DNA from: Saussurea involucrata
Lineage: Eukaryota; Streptophyta; Magnoliopsida; Asterales; Asteraceae
Assembly: GCA_033807775.1 (NCBI GenBank)
Contig: CM066324.1
Span: forward strand, 134,097,501-134,161,500
Reading direction: 5' to 3'
Length of the DNA: 64,000 nucleotides
Below are positions 23,221 through 35,865 of the stretch, piece after piece (the stretch's first letter is position 1; each line of letters begins with the position of its first letter). Made by a program: the position numbers and the translations under genes. Under the pieces are notes generated by a model. That model saw only the letters and a list, made by a program, of their open reading frames with translations. It ran no database searches and had not been told where the DNA came from.

Positions 23221-24456
23221 AGGGCCCTTCTTTTGTTAACCTCCAAATTAGTATTAACCTTATTAACTATTCTCAACCAATAGGAATCAAGTTTGATGTT
23301 TGTTTTTTCAACATTATGGACGGTTTATGCAGGGGCATTTTTGGAAGAACATGTTTTTTATTATTTCCAGTAATATTACCTTCCATAATTCACGCCATCC
23401 AATCTTGGCAGTTTTGATTATATATTATTTTAATATTAAAGATAATCTTCATCATCTTTTCTCTTAATCTTATCATATCATTAATATTCTTTTCACGTTT
23501 TTACTGGTTCATTCATAATCGATCATGAATTCTACTCAAGAAGAAAGCGGTGTTTCAATGTTTCGATCTTCGGTTTCTAATCAGAATGATTATTCCAACG
23601 ATATCGAAGAACAAACTTTGGAGAAGGATGGTGTTCTTACGCAAATTATATTTTTACACCCACAACAAGCATATCAGAGAATAGCATATATGCACATATC
23701 AAGATTGCATATATGCATATTATTAGATCTGCAGTTATGTAAATTTTACACATTCAGCATATATGCACATATCAAAATTGCATATATGTATATTTTACAC
23801 CCACAACAAGCATATTAGAGAATAGCATATATGCACATTAGAGAATTGCATATATGCACATTAGAGAATTGCATATATGCACTTTACAGAACTACGGTCA
23901 TAGCATATACTGAGAATGTTAAACCCACTATCATAAACCAATCATATTGATTAAACCTAAACGATCAATATCCAAAAATCTAATCGATTTGGGTTTGCTC
24001 GATTTGGTAACGATTTGCACAAGATTTGGAAACCCCCGATTCGTATCTTCTATGCATTCGAATCGAACGACCTTGGAAGTGGTATCACACCATTTTTGCA
24101 AATCGATTTTGAGAAACCTGTTGATGGAACTAATTTTTGAAATCGATTTGGAGACCACTGTTGATTTTTGGATGATTTTTGCCGATTTGGAGTTTGGAGA
24201 GAGAGAGACTCTATTGATGGAATCAATTAGAGATAAGTTATACCTCCTTAAATGTAGCTCTCAATTTAATTGTTTCCTTATCAAGATTTATTAAATGACT
24301 ATAATACCCTCATGCATATATGCTTTAGACGTGGGTTTAGTTTAATCATGAATTAAAATATGTTTTTAATCTAAGCCATTGATTTAGATTATTAAGGGTC
24401 CAGATTAGTTAACACAGTTAACACTAAATGACTGGTTAACAAAAGAAGGGGACCCT
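23221..24456. mobile_element. 1.24-kb inverted-repeat element with internal tandem words
   Basis: Left end agggcccttcttttgttaac and right end gttaacaaaagaaggggacc with ct, inverted repeats of about 22 bp lying within TA tracts, which hides any target duplication. Positions 23650-23880 repeat the words acccacaacaagcatat and gcatatatgcaca. A 97-residue open frame starts at 23525 (serine- and glutamate-rich first 38 residues, then repeat-encoded sequence); I recognise no domain and do not call it a gene. Confidence 0.6.
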
Positions 24457-25787
24457 ATATATATATATATATTTATTTATCTTCAATATATTTTTTATTT
24501 TAGATAATTCTAATAAAAATTTATATAAATATAATATTCTCTAATTTATCTTTCCAATATACTTTTAAAAAAACTTAATACAAAACAATAAAAATTCAAT
24601 CATATTGATGGATGAATAAAACAATTATGGATCTCTCCTACCATCAAGTTTTAAAAAAATATTTAAATTTATTAAAAAAATATATATACTTGTCATTTAA
24701 ATTTTTTATTTATTCGTCGTATTTTACTCTTTTAACTTTTATCAGATCATATTATCTTTATAATTGAATCAATATCTTACTAAAATTTTCATCAGTTAAT
24801 TACATATAAGATTATTAATATTTAAAAAAAAGATAAATCTATTGATTTAAAAATAATTTGAATTTTATATAATCAATGTACTGTTTTTTGGAGTTTAATA
24901 TGAAATTGTTCATCTTTCTACAAACAAGTATGTCGAATATAACCATTAACTTCAAACAAATGAAGTTGTTTCTATTTAAATACAAAAAAATATTGTTGAT
25001 ATTGTAAAAATTTATGTTAGGCGTAATTAAGTTAATATTAAAAACAAATTAAAACATAAGCCGAAATAACTCATCTACATATACTATAAATAAATTAGAT
25101 AATTAAAAATTTATTTTATACAAACAAATATTATTAAAATTGAAAATTAAAGAAAAACTAATAATATTAGTTATAATGAAAAAAGATAGAAGAGAGATGA
25201 GAGAGAAGAAAAAGGATAGAAGAGAGAATATGTGTAATTATGATAAATATTTAATGCTAATTTAAAATGAGGTGATTCTAAATAGACACTCATTTACTTG
25301 CTAAATAGACACTCCTCTATTAGCAATTGTTATGTTTTTTTGTTACTTTTTGCATTTCCAATACTTCTCTGTTAGTAATTATATTATGTTGTTTGTTTAC
25401 TTTTTGCATTTCCAATACTTTCACTATGTAATTATATTTGTATTATATTTGTTTTATCTTATTCTAATAGTAATTAATTTTATTATTGTTGTTTTTATTA
25501 TTTTTAATAATAACTAAATTATTATAATTATATGTTACTTATTTTTCTTTAATATTTTGTTATTAGTTGTTATAACAACAATACTAATTATTACACGTAT
25601 ATAAAAATTATATTATTTTTTGATAATATTTTATATTGTTAAAACTTACTAAAATATATATATACTTGTTATTTTAAAAAAATTTAATTAACATACATTA
25701 TTCTTTTATTTTTCTAACAAATCACGTTATATTTATAATTTTATCATATTATCATATTAGCTAATCTTCTTTATTACGTAGTTAAAT
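24457..25787. other. Very AT-rich spacer, no gene seen
   Basis: A long stretch of A/T-dominated sequence with frequent stops in all frames, short purine runs (agagagatgagagagaag near 25190-25210) and a repeated ttactttttgcatttccaat word at 25345 and 25400. No structured element could be delimited. Confidence 0.6.
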
Positions 25788-25801
25788 TTAAGATAAATAA
25801 A

Positions 25802-25989
25802 CCACAAGGGTGGTGGCGTGTTGGCAAGGGCTTGGGGGATGTGGTGGAATATCCCATCCACCCCGGTTCGAGTCCAGACGTCAGCATTCTGTGGCCAGGC
25901 TTAGTCTCAGACGGCCGCTTTGTTTGTTTGTTTTCAAATTGCCAAGAATGTAGTCTAGGCAAAACCTAGATGAACCTTATCAAAAAAAA
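25802..25989 (+). mobile_element. tRNA-derived SINE with 14-bp target duplication
   Basis: 188-bp element with a pol III A-box-like word (tggcgtgttggc near 25813-25824) and a perfect B box GGTTCGAGTCC at 25865-25875, a short 3' A run, and an exact 14-bp direct repeat TTAAGATAAATAAA at 25788-25801 and 25990-26003. This is the hallmark of LINE-driven retroposition. The long duplication without mismatch suggests a fairly young insertion. Confidence 0.85.
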
Positions 25990-26235
25990 TTAAGATAAAT
26001 AAAAAGGTATATCTTTTTAACTTACAAATTCATATATTTATATCTTAAAAGATATTAAAACTAAAACTAGGTAAAATTATACAACACCTGACCCTTTAAG
26101 TATAGAGAGGTATCTCTATAACAACACCCTTTAAAATTTTGTTAGAGATACTTTCATTGTTTTGTTTTTTAAATTTAATGAAGACTGAATTACATTCCTG
26201 GCTGTTACAACAAGATCTTTTAATCAAGTATATTA

Positions 26236-26505
26236 GAGCATCTCCAACAGCTTCTCCATTTTGGAGAAAATGAAGAATATGCGGATTTTGGTCCTAAAAT
26301 GAGCTCCAACAACTTTCCCAAACCCATCCCCATTTTGGAGAAAGTTGGAGATTCCCTAAAATTTTCTCCAAATATGGAGAATACCCCAAAACTAGAATTA
26401 TCCAAAATGGGGAATCTATTGGAGATGGAAGCAAATTTTTTTTGGGGATTTTGACATTTGCTTCCCCATTTTAGAAAAATTTTAGGGAAGCTATTGGAGA
26501 TGCTC
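26236..26505. mobile_element. Tourist-like miniature element, gagcatctccaa family
   Basis: Ends gagcatctccaacagcttct and agctattggagatgctc, flanked by TTA (26233-26235 and 26506-26508). Inside, 'ttggagaaa' and 'tctccaaat' words alternate. Confidence 0.75.
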
Positions 26506-26571
26506 TTACACTCCTAATACTTGTGGCTTTCAAAATATGCACCTCATAATCCCCTCCTTTTTAGATCATTA

Positions 26572-26890
26572 GAGCATTTTCAACAAATTATTTAAAATGA
26601 ATATTTTAGAGAATTTTGTTTTAACAGAGTAGGAGACAGAGACAAGTGAGAAATGGTGAAATTTTCAAATTTAGATAACTCTCCAAAAATAATTACTTAT
26701 GAAAGAAAAATTATTTTTTATTCTTTTTATCAACAAAAATCCTTGAAATTAAAAGGAATAGAGAAATTGTATTTTATGAAAATATTCAATATTTTAATAA
26801 TTCATATCGTAGTCTCAAAAATGAAAATGATTTTTTTTTTTGTAGATTTTGACTTTTGACATTCATTTTGGAAAAATGTTGTAGATGCTC
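26572..26890. mobile_element. Tourist-like miniature element, second copy
   Basis: Ends gagcattttcaaca and tgttgtagatgctc with TTA duplications (26569-26571, 26891-26893). Diverged relative of the preceding element. Confidence 0.65.
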
Positions 26891-26904
26891 TTACTCTCTT
26901 CGAG

Positions 26905-27195
26905 CATCTCCAGCAACTTTTCTAAAATAGAGAAAATAGTACTTTTATTCCTTAAATTGCTTCAACAGCTTCTCTATATGGTTCTCTAAAATAGAGAAAA
27001 CTCCAAGTTTAGAGAATTCTCTAAAACTTGGTAGATAGAGAGAGAAATTATTTTTTATTCATTTTCACCAATAGAATTGAGTTATTATTATTTAAATAAT
27101 ATTTTAATAATATAATGGATGTTAAAATCTCTAAAATGGAGAATCTGTTGGAGCTAAACATAAATCTTTTTAGAGATTTTACCTTTTGGTTTATA
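26905..27195. repeat. Partial gagcatctcc-family element
   Basis: Left end cgagcatctccagcaact is clear at about 26899-26917; the inner 'tctctaaaatagagaa' and 'aatctgttggagc' words fit the family. The right terminus is missing, possibly removed by the insertion at 27200. Confidence 0.5.
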
Positions 27196-27199
27196 TTTT

Positions 27200-27544
27200 G
27201 GCATTGTTTGGCAAAAAAAGCTAGCTTTTTGAAAAGCTACTTGGAGTAGCTTATGGGTAGCTTTTTGTAAATATTTCAATTATGCCCTCATTAATATTAA
27301 TTATTATTTATTAACTATTTTTTTAATATGTCTTTTTTGGTCATTTAAATGTTTATAAGCTACTTTTTGCCAAACGTGACTTTTTTATCAGCTAGCTTAT
27401 CAGCTACCAGCTAGCTTATCAGTCAACAGATAGCTTATCAGCTATCAGCTACCAGCTAGCTTATCAGTCAACAGCTAGCTTTTCAGCTACCAGCTAGCTT
27501 ATAAGTCATAAGCTAGCTTAATAGCTAGTTTGCCAAACATAGCC
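27200..27544. mobile_element. Inverted-repeat element with agctagcttatcag tandem words
   Basis: Ends ggcattgtttggcaaa and tttgccaaacatagcc are inverted repeats. The right half (27390-27520) is built from repeats of cagctaccagctagcttatc and tcagtcaacagctagctt. No target duplication found. Confidence 0.6.
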
Positions 27545-28219
27545 TAATGACTCCAATTCCTGTCTTCTATAAAAACATTAACATTAAGACATGAACATTC
27601 ATTATATGAATAACTAAAAATCAAAACATAATCCAGTTTTTTTATAAACATACCATAAATCAACACACAACCTAAACTAAATAGCAAATGTATGAACATC
27701 ATTTCTTGAACTCATAAATGGAAGAAGCATTAACTTTAAAACTAAGTAAAAACAAGAGAAAACCCTAGATCTAAATCTAAAGTTGGATTTGGATTTTAAA
27801 TGGTTTTTGGTTATGTTTTCATTGAAAAATAAAAAGAGAAGAAAAACATATAATTAAAAAATCAAAAGAAATGTTAAATGATAAAATTGTCTCTCACGTA
27901 AGCAACACGTGGTGTGACCAGCAGAGTAAAGGGAGACGACGTTAATAGAAGCGACTCAAAACACGTGGTTTTAAAAGCCCAAATATTAGGAACATAATAA
28001 ACACGTTTGAGGAGCCTTAGTTATAACAAACGATAAACCGGATAATATAGTTGCATATATTCCATTGTTCGTTTTAATTTCCAATAAGATTTAACGATAA
28101 TTTTATAAATACCATTGTGAAGTATCATTTTATAAGAAATATTGTTTTCGTCAAATTACGCTCCTTTTAATATGTTGAGTCAAATATGAAAACGAGTTGT
28201 TTGGTTCAGAATGGTGAAT
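27545..28219. other. Spacer left of the retrotransposon locus, no gene seen
   Basis: AT-rich sequence without long frames. Its last part (from 28200, tgtttggttcagaatgg) pairs with gggaatgaaccaaatg at 57238-57254, so the retrotransposon seems to have inserted into a small inverted-repeat element. Confidence 0.5.
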
Positions 28220-28224
28220 GAAAA
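28220..28224. repeat. Target site duplication GAAAA, left copy
   Basis: Identical to 57162-57166 at the far right end of the array; 5 bp is the usual length for LTR retrotransposons. Confidence 0.85.
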
Positions 28225-28769
28225 TGTAGTAACCGTGACCAAATTGTTAGAGTTTCAAGTTTTGGGAAGAATTTGTTAAAGCTGAAAGTTGAGGGGTGTA
28301 ACTTGTAGGTAAGGAATAAGGTTAATGACCAAATGATTGGCACAAAACCCTAGGTGTGCCTCTCATTCCCTTGTTTGCGGCTAATTAGTAGAGAAAAAGG
28401 AGAAAAAGGTTTGTGGGGAGTTTTTGTGCATTTGAAGAGAGAGAGTCATCAATCTTTGAATCTGAAGAGGGAATAGTGTTGGAATTCGTTTCTGCGAGGA
28501 ATCTCTCAGGTAATTCCTAATCTATAACTCCATTTAAGTTGTTTTGATGATTTTGGGTGTTTTGAGGGTTCTTTCTTGGTAAAGTTGAATGAGACCCAAA
28601 TGGAAGATTTAATCACCCTTAAATCGTGTTTGATTAGTAAAGTTTGTGGGAAATGGTCATAGAACATTTACTTGGTTATTTATCGCGTTATTGATCTGTT
28701 GAGGGGCGTGTAGCAGAGTTTTCAGCCTTTAAACTCGACCTGCTCTTCGTCCTGTAAGTTGCATGTGAT

Positions 28770-29010
28770 GAGGGTTTCCGGAAGGGTGTCCGGTAAGCTT
28801 CTAGTGTCATAGGTACCGGGTAAGTATCCGGTAAGCTTAAGTGCCCGGAAAGCATAATTGTCTGGTATGTGGAAAGTATCCGGAAAGAGGAGTCATTCGG
28901 ACAATAGAGTTATCCGGAAAGTAGTAATGTCCGGAAAGCTAATTGTGCCCGGAAAGCTAGTTGTGTCCGGTAAGCGAGTTGTGTCCGGTAAGATTAGTAT
29001 CCGGAAAGTG
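28770..29010. promoter_or_regulatory. Cluster of CCGGAAAG / CCGGTAAG words in the LTR
   Basis: About fourteen near copies of (t)ccgg(a/t)aag spaced roughly 12-25 bp, all on the same strand. The cluster is kept in each complete LTR (for example 42290-42550, 54815-55065) and, inverted, in the nested element's LTRs (30630-30880, 36640-36890). It could be a transcription-factor array or a methylation-dense segment; function is inferred only. Confidence 0.5.
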
Positions 29011-29386
29011 GTGTAGGATCTGAGCAGTATACCTCTTATCCTTTTCTCAGGTAATTCGACCGTAAGCCAGAAGTAAAGTAAGAAAAGACCTCAAAAGCAT
29101 CAAGTGAGTTTTCTAACTAAAATACGTGACTTTTAACGTGTTTTCTAAAGTGAGTACCTGATGAGAAATGCCATGTTTTTTTCTTACGCTTTTAACTGCG
29201 TGAAAGTTGTTTAAAGTTTTATGTGGGATGTACGCATACATTGATTTTGATGTATATTGGCTAATTCAGGGGTGTGGCCTGCCAGCTCGTGCCGGGGGTG
29301 TGTCCCGTTTATGCCAAGGGAGGTGTGACCCTGTAAGGCAGCATGAGACTGACTCGTTGTCACCCCAGGGTGACTTCAGGGTGCCA

Positions 29387-29444
29387 ATTTTTGGGGCGGA
29401 CCTATTCCGTGAATGATTTATGGGGCAGACCTATTCCGTGAATG
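29387..29444. repeat. 29-bp tandem repeat in LTR 1
   Basis: Two units ending cctattccgtgaatg. The LTRs at 41766, 45023 and 48280 carry three units (for example 42928-43014), which accounts for their 1609-bp length against 1580 bp here. Confidence 0.85.
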
Positions 29445-29806
29445 ATTTTATATGAACAGATTTGTGGATGATTTATATTGACAATTATAAACTGTTTTAA
29501 ATGATTTTGAGAACTGTCAGGAGGGACTCACTAGACCTCATGGTCTAACCCTCACATTTTCCAAACTATACCTTTTCAGGTAAGCAGCTAGTAAGAGGCT
29601 CCGGTAAGTGAGCAAGCGCAGGATAGAGTACAGATGCAGATAGAGACAGTGCCACTCATACTTTTAGTGGTAGATATTCTCAGTTGTGTATAGGTTGTTT
29701 CCGCCAACCTAATTTTGAGAGTTATGTAAGAAATCTTGCAACCCGATTTTGGGATATTTCGTTTTATATGAATGGCATGCTTAACCTTAGACTGGGTTGT
29801 TACAAT

Positions 29807-29819
29807 TGGTATCAGAGCC
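29807..29819 (+). promoter_or_regulatory. Primer binding site, initiator Met tRNA
   Basis: TGGTATCAGAGCC two bases after the LTR end; complementary to the 3' end of plant initiator methionine tRNA. The same site follows the LTRs ending at 43374, 46631, 49888 and 55869. Confidence 0.85.
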
Positions 29820-29846
29820 ATAGTTTAAGGGATTTAGGTGACCGAA

Positions 29847-31403
29847 TGTAACAACCCAGTCTAAAAATAAAGCATGCAATTCATATAAATGAAACATCCC
29901 AAAAACGGGTCCCAAAATTTCATTACATCTGTCTAAATAACTTAGGTTGGCAGAAACAACCTATTACACAACTGAGAATTTCTAGGACTAAAAGATAATA
30001 GTGTCACTGGTTATACTGCTTCTATCTTCTAACTGCTCTGTTCACCTGCTAGAGCCTTTCGCTACCTACTTTCCTGAAAAGGGTTTTAATTTGAAAAGAG
30101 CGAGGGTTAGACCATGAGGTCTAGTGAGTCCCTCCTGACAGTTCTCAAAATCATTTAAAAACTTTTCATAACTTTCAAATGTATACAAGACTTTCAATAA
30201 TAAACTTTCACATAGCTGAACAGCAAAATCTTTCACGGATAAATCCGCTCCCGCAAATGGCACCCTGAAGTCACCCGAGGGTGACAACGAGTCAGTATCA
30301 CGCTGCCTTACTGGGACTCATTCCCATGGCATAAGCGGAACCTCCCCCCGACGTGAGTACTGGCGGAACCTCCCCCCGACTTAGCCAATTTACGTCTACA
30401 CAATGTATGCATACATCTCACATAAAACTTTAAACAACTTTCATGCAATAAAAGCATAAGAACAAAACATGGCATTTCTCATCATGTATTCACTTTAGAA
30501 AGACACTTTAAAATCACGTATTTTAGTTAGAAAACTCACCTGGTACGTTTGCTTGCTTTTCCCTACTCTTCTCTTTACTTCCAAATTGTCTACCTAAACG
30601 AAGGGACAGATTCATAAGCTGACTAGAACTATCCGGACACTTCTCACTAGCCACCCTACTTTTCCGGACAGGTTACCGGGTAATCCCCGCTTTTCCGGAC
30701 AGGTTACCGGGTAACCCCGCTTTTCCGGATACCGCATAGTACCCGGACAACAACTCTTATCCGGACAACACAGGTTTTCCGGACGACTAAACTTACCCGG
30801 ACACCTTCTACAACACGGCCAAGAACCTTCCCGGACACTCACCGGACACCTTCATGCTTCAAGGTTTCCGGACGACTGCTGGGTGAACTTAATGGTTCGA
30901 AAACTTGCTAAACACTCTGAAATCAGTAAGATAATGCGACAAATCACTTACTTAAGCATCTTTAATCATTTCTCCATAAACTTTACTGATTAAACTCGAT
31001 TTAAAGGTGTTTAAATCTCCTTTAAGGGTTTTAAAATGACTTTAGTAAGAAACTCACAAATTCCCAGCAATCATCAAGCACTTAGATGAGATTTCAGATT
31101 AGGAATTACCTGGAGGATTCCTTGTAGAAAACGAATCCTAACACACCCTTTCTTTCTGATTCCTTACTGATTGGTGGTCTTCCTCTTTACTTGCACAAGA
31201 ACTCCAAAACCCCCTTTTTCTTCTTTTCTCTCAAATACCTCAGCCGACATCCACCAATTGATTGACCAAAACTAGGGTTTTGTGTCAATCATTTGGGTTT
31301 TTATACCTAGACCCATCTTACAAACTAGCCCCTCAACTTCAGTTCTTTATTAAGAACTCCACACCAAACGCAAAACACTTCGAAAAAGACCGGGGTCGTT
31401 ACA
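29847..31403 (-). repeat. 3' LTR of the nested element
   Basis: On the minus strand begins TGTAACGACCCCG and ends GGGTTGTTACA; 1557 bp, equal in length to the partner LTR. Confidence 0.9.
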
Positions 31404-31420
31404 ACATTCCCCCCTCAAAA
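31404..31420 (-). promoter_or_regulatory. Polypurine tract of the nested element
   Basis: Minus strand reads ttttgaggggggaatgt directly before the 3' LTR, the plus-strand DNA priming site. Confidence 0.75.
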
Positions 31421-31712
31421 GAATTCCGTCCCCGGAATTCCATTTTCGAAAAGGTGTGGTATCTGGACATCATATCTGATTCTACTTCCCACGTTGTCTC
31501 TCGTCCCCTATGATATCTCCACTGAATTTTTACTAGTCAAACTTCTATGTTCCTCGTTTAGCAAACCTTACCGCTCACGATTTCTATCGGTTCTTCTACG
31601 TAAGTCAACCTCTCATCTATACTGATGTCTCCTCAAAGGAACAGCCACAACGACCTCTGACAAACACTTCTTTAAATCTGAGACATGACATGTCGGATGA
31701 ACACTCTTTAAT
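31421..31712 (-). pseudogene. Decayed Ty3/gypsy polyprotein 3' end, nested copy
   Basis: Minus strand encodes, with breaks, HVSDLKKCLS and later YPHLFENGIPG-like text (minus strand of 31700 down to 31430), the C-terminal tail after integrase in Ty3/gypsy polyproteins. Upstream sequence is too decayed to assign. Confidence 0.65.
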
Positions 31713-34700
31713 TCTTCCTACCAGTCTAACTTGTATGTTGCTGCTCTAACTTGCTTACTAATGACAAGGTCAACTTCTTATCGCCCGCATCTCTTGCAAG
31801 GTCGCCATCATCTCACTTCTCACATCGGCTCTCCACAAAAGAGACGTGCATCACACTATGGATTTCTTCTCAAATTCACATCGAGTACCTCAAGATCGCG
31901 CACTATCTATTCAACTTTCATGCTTCGACGAAATCCGCAGACTTAGTCTACCTTACCTCTCTCTCAAACTTCAAAGCTCAAAGCCTTATGTTTTTCAATT
32001 GTAACCACTCAGTTCTACTCGGTTGCCTCAGACCGTTCAGATGGGAAACATAACCACACCCCATACTTTGAAGCCGCCCTCGGCGAGACACCACTTGCTA
32101 AATCGTGCCATCTTGCACTACTTACTTGTACCCTCTTCGATCGCTATACTCGCTTAAAACTACCTGATAAAACCAAGGCCAACCGCGCCTCCATTTGCTC
32201 GCCTCCGTCCACACATCGGGACTCACGGTTTTAATCACGTCTAAATAAGGTCTCTCATACATTTATACTTCCTTAAGAGAAAGAACTTGGCGGGAATTCC
32301 CGCCACAACAACGAGAATCTTCCACCAGGAAAACTCCCTCACTGACAACTTGGCATAAGGCCAACCTTGTTTATCCTGACAAGCTCACCCCCAGGAGTCC
32401 CCTCCTCGGTATACCTGAAATTTCTAGGTTACTTCTTCCAACCGACATTCGTCTATGTAGATCATACTCCCTTCCCGATTCACATCGGTTACAACTCGAC
32501 AACTAATTCGTACATTCTCACCACTTCATCATTTCACACGTAACGTGTCTAATAGTAGGAAACCTCTATAATTCCTTATTAGAGTGCTCACCTATCCGAA
32601 TTGCACTTATCCTGAAGGCTCATAAATTTCTCGCTGCTTGCCACAAGCGTCCAGTCATATAACATAACTTCGGTTACTCTCACTCAACTAGGAGGGGTAA
32701 CCACGATCACGCCCTACTATTCTCAATAGCTTACACTGAACGATCAGTTCGTTTGAACGTTTCTCACAAAGTCACTCACTTAACTCATTCAGTTGTCTTA
32801 TCCACTTCTTTCCTGCACAAAATCATACACAATTTCCTTCCTCAATACTCTTTCCAAAAGTTCGCACACTTATCAAGGACAAACTACACAACACTGCGCC
32901 TATCGGCATTACTGTCAAGTTTACTACTTCCGATTTACTTACTTATTCCAGCATAATGTCTTCACCTCTCCACGTTAGCGTGGAGCACTGCCCACCAACA
33001 TTACTCGCCCCTCTCTTCCGACAATTCTCAAGCTGCAAATGCTGTCTCATTACTATACATAACCAAACGGTTGCACTAAAATTCTAACTTAAGGCTTTCG
33101 ACTAAATCGCCTCGAACTGACACCAGAGTTCGACGTCACTATACATTCTTTAAACTCCAACTTTTACTTTCTCAGACAATTCGTTCACACATAAGCAACA
33201 GCTCACATTCTTTAAGGATTTCACATCTATTCCACCACATTTTGACTAATACATCCATCATCTTCTTTAAACTTCCAATGATTCCAAAATATACTTACTT
33301 AGCGACTCTTACAACTAAAAACACTTGGTTTCTCCTTTGGGTAACTACTCACCACCACTCCGTGATGCTATCCCGAACATAATCATATCACCACGTCAAC
33401 CTACACCCTACGTGCTCCAGCAACCTGGTTAACACTCGAACACCTCATCCGAAACCCCCAAAAGGCTTCTATCTGATGCTTCCTCTTTCTCTAACATCAC
33501 ATCACTACGACGCTAGCTGACACATTTAACATGGCAATTATTTCCACTACATAACTGTACATTCCTTACTCATAACATCACATTGCAGACCAAAACTCTC
33601 ATGGCCATTCATACACAACTCAAACTTATCTTCAAGACCTCACGCATAAATAACCGAGTCTATCTCACTACATTGTCTCTCCCCAGCTCTAGTTGAACCA
33701 CAACACCCGAGTTTCTGATTAATTCTAACATACTCGCTTCTTGCTAGCTCTTTGCAATACCAAACCATTCTCACCGATCGACATAATCTATACCCTCACT
33801 TCGTTTGTGCTAAATACTTCATTCTTTACGAACCATCCATCTCGTAGGTAAAACGCTTATCTAAAACAGCAGTCTTTCACTATCTTAACACCCCTACAAA
33901 GTGGTCCTTCAACTTTCAACCTTCTGATTCAAGTCTTCGGTCTCATACACCTTACACAACTGCCGACTTTAACGTCAATAGTTGACTTGTTGATACTTCC
34001 TTAACCTATTCTTCAACAAGGGTCCCTTACTGAACCTAATCCTTCTAACATATCATAATCAAATTCATACCCCGTCGTCCTCATTTCAAACTCACTCGTG
34101 AAACGTCAATATTACAAGATCACTTTAAAACTCTTATTCGGCGTCGAGGATATTTCATTCCTACTTCACCACACTACTCATAACGAGTTGCTAATACCAA
34201 CACCTTGATGACTTCTAGTCCTTCCTCTGAACACAACCGTCCCTCGGCAACTGTATTTCCAGTCACCGCACGAGGGTACAAACCCTCATACAACCGACAT
34301 TAAAGTCCACTTCCGACTCTTCCACTGCTCACCTCTCCTCTAGAACACAATTACCAAAGCTACAAACATTCTCCCCTGATTTGTTCAACACCTCTCCACT
34401 CTAGGAGTTCTTCCTTAGCCTAAAATGTAATACTCCACGACCTATTGAGTTCATAGCCTTCATGCCTGACAACGCGATAAATGAATCATTTCACACTTTT
34501 GATCATTTTAAAGAAACAACACTTGAAAACAACTTGGGTACACACGACCCCAACATTCTCATAACTCCAATGCCCTGCGCAACGATCTTGAGGATCGTTT
34601 GCATGCAATCTTTCCGTAAAACTTAATCTTACTCAACCAAAAATATGTTGTTACGACAGAAATAAATATTGGGTGAAAATCTTCCCATACGACAAAATTT

Positions 34701-35865
34701 TGAAAGAAATTTACCGACACGAAGTAAACTAGTCGATCCTCACACTCACTTATATAACTTCGACATGTCAATACTCATTTTGGTTATAAAAGTTGTGCAT
34801 TCAAACGTTTTCTTGGCTTATCATGAAAAGAGTGAAATATTTTGCAAATCGTAAACCTCAAGACTTCATTGTACGATGTAAATGGATTTGTATTTTTTTT
34901 TAAACATACGCTTGCACACGCCGACTCATATCCGATCAAATTTGATACTTACACGTTTATACTTTTCTTATGAAAAATCTCATGTACACATATACGAACT
35001 CAATGCATGAAACTCTACTTGCAATTGAAGGCTACTCACTCAAACAAGGTCAATCGCTTTACTCACGCAACTTATCATTGACACTCTACTTCGACCAGTG
35101 GTCGCCCACTCGGCCTTGCAACGATTTGCTATTCATACATTCAACGGTCCACTTACTCAACCATTTCATACTATTTCGTTTTGATCAACTATCTCACCTT
35201 CCACTTCTACATGGTTTCATTTCACTTATTTCATTTATCCTGCAAATAGAAAGCTCGACCGAGAACCCAGGGCTCCATTGATACATTCAAGGTTTTGACA
35301 CTGTCTTTCCCTACCATCCTGACTGATCTATCCCATGATTTCTAGAATTGGGACTCTCCCGAAACAGGAGTCTTATTCAAACTCAAGCATTCTTCCTCTC
35401 CGAATCCACGAAAAGCTACCTTTAGACAACTCGTAATACTCTATACAACATTTATTCTCTACGATGTATACGTACACATCACCATGACTTCTCATGAAAC
35501 TTCCCCAACAAGGGGTCTCAGTCTACCCCTCAGGGATCTTGCTGACATTCTAAAGTACTGGAACACGACATAAACACTAGCTTTTGACTACCACTTCGGA
35601 ATAATAAGGCAGGTTAAGCACATACATGTACCTGTAAGTCCGCAATTACACTGGCCAGGTGGAATCTCAAACTTACCTTACATGACAGTCCTCAGTGCCC
35701 TATTAGTCCTATCTCTATAATAGTGTCCTCCTAACGCATTTCATGTATATACAATAGTGCCCTCCTAACGCATTTCCTGATTCTCAGTTGTGATTTCTAC
35801 TCCCAAGTTTAAGTTTAGGCCCGTCCGGTCACCTAAATCCCTTAAACTATGGCTCTGATACCAAT
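31713..35865 (-). other. Internal region of the nested element, no intact gene
   Basis: Very pyrimidine-rich on the plus strand (purine-rich on the sense strand), with frequent stops in all frames and no recognisable gag, protease or reverse transcriptase motif. Collinear words with the outer internal region occur throughout, for example around 35020 against 38220. Confidence 0.6.
35851..35863 (-). promoter_or_regulatory. Primer binding site of the nested element
   Basis: Plus strand ggctctgatacca, which is TGGTATCAGAGCC on the minus strand, next to the 5' LTR. Confidence 0.85.

Larger units (their letters stand above)
28225..29804 (+). repeat. LTR 1 (leftmost, 1580 bp)
   Basis: TGTAGTAACC...GGGTTGTTACA. 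Contains the CCGG(A/T)AAG word cluster (28770-29010) and two units of a 29-bp repeat (29387-29415, 29416-29444). Followed at once by the primer site. Confidence 0.9.

Noticed and set aside
25332..25517. 61-residue hydrophobic frame in the AT-rich spacer
   Set aside because: T-rich sequence encodes Phe/Tyr/Ile by chance; no start context, domain or neighbouring structure supports it.
28770..29010. CRISPR-like array in the LTR (regular CCGG words)
   Set aside because: The repeated word is only about 8 bp, spacing is irregular, and the setting is a plant LTR.
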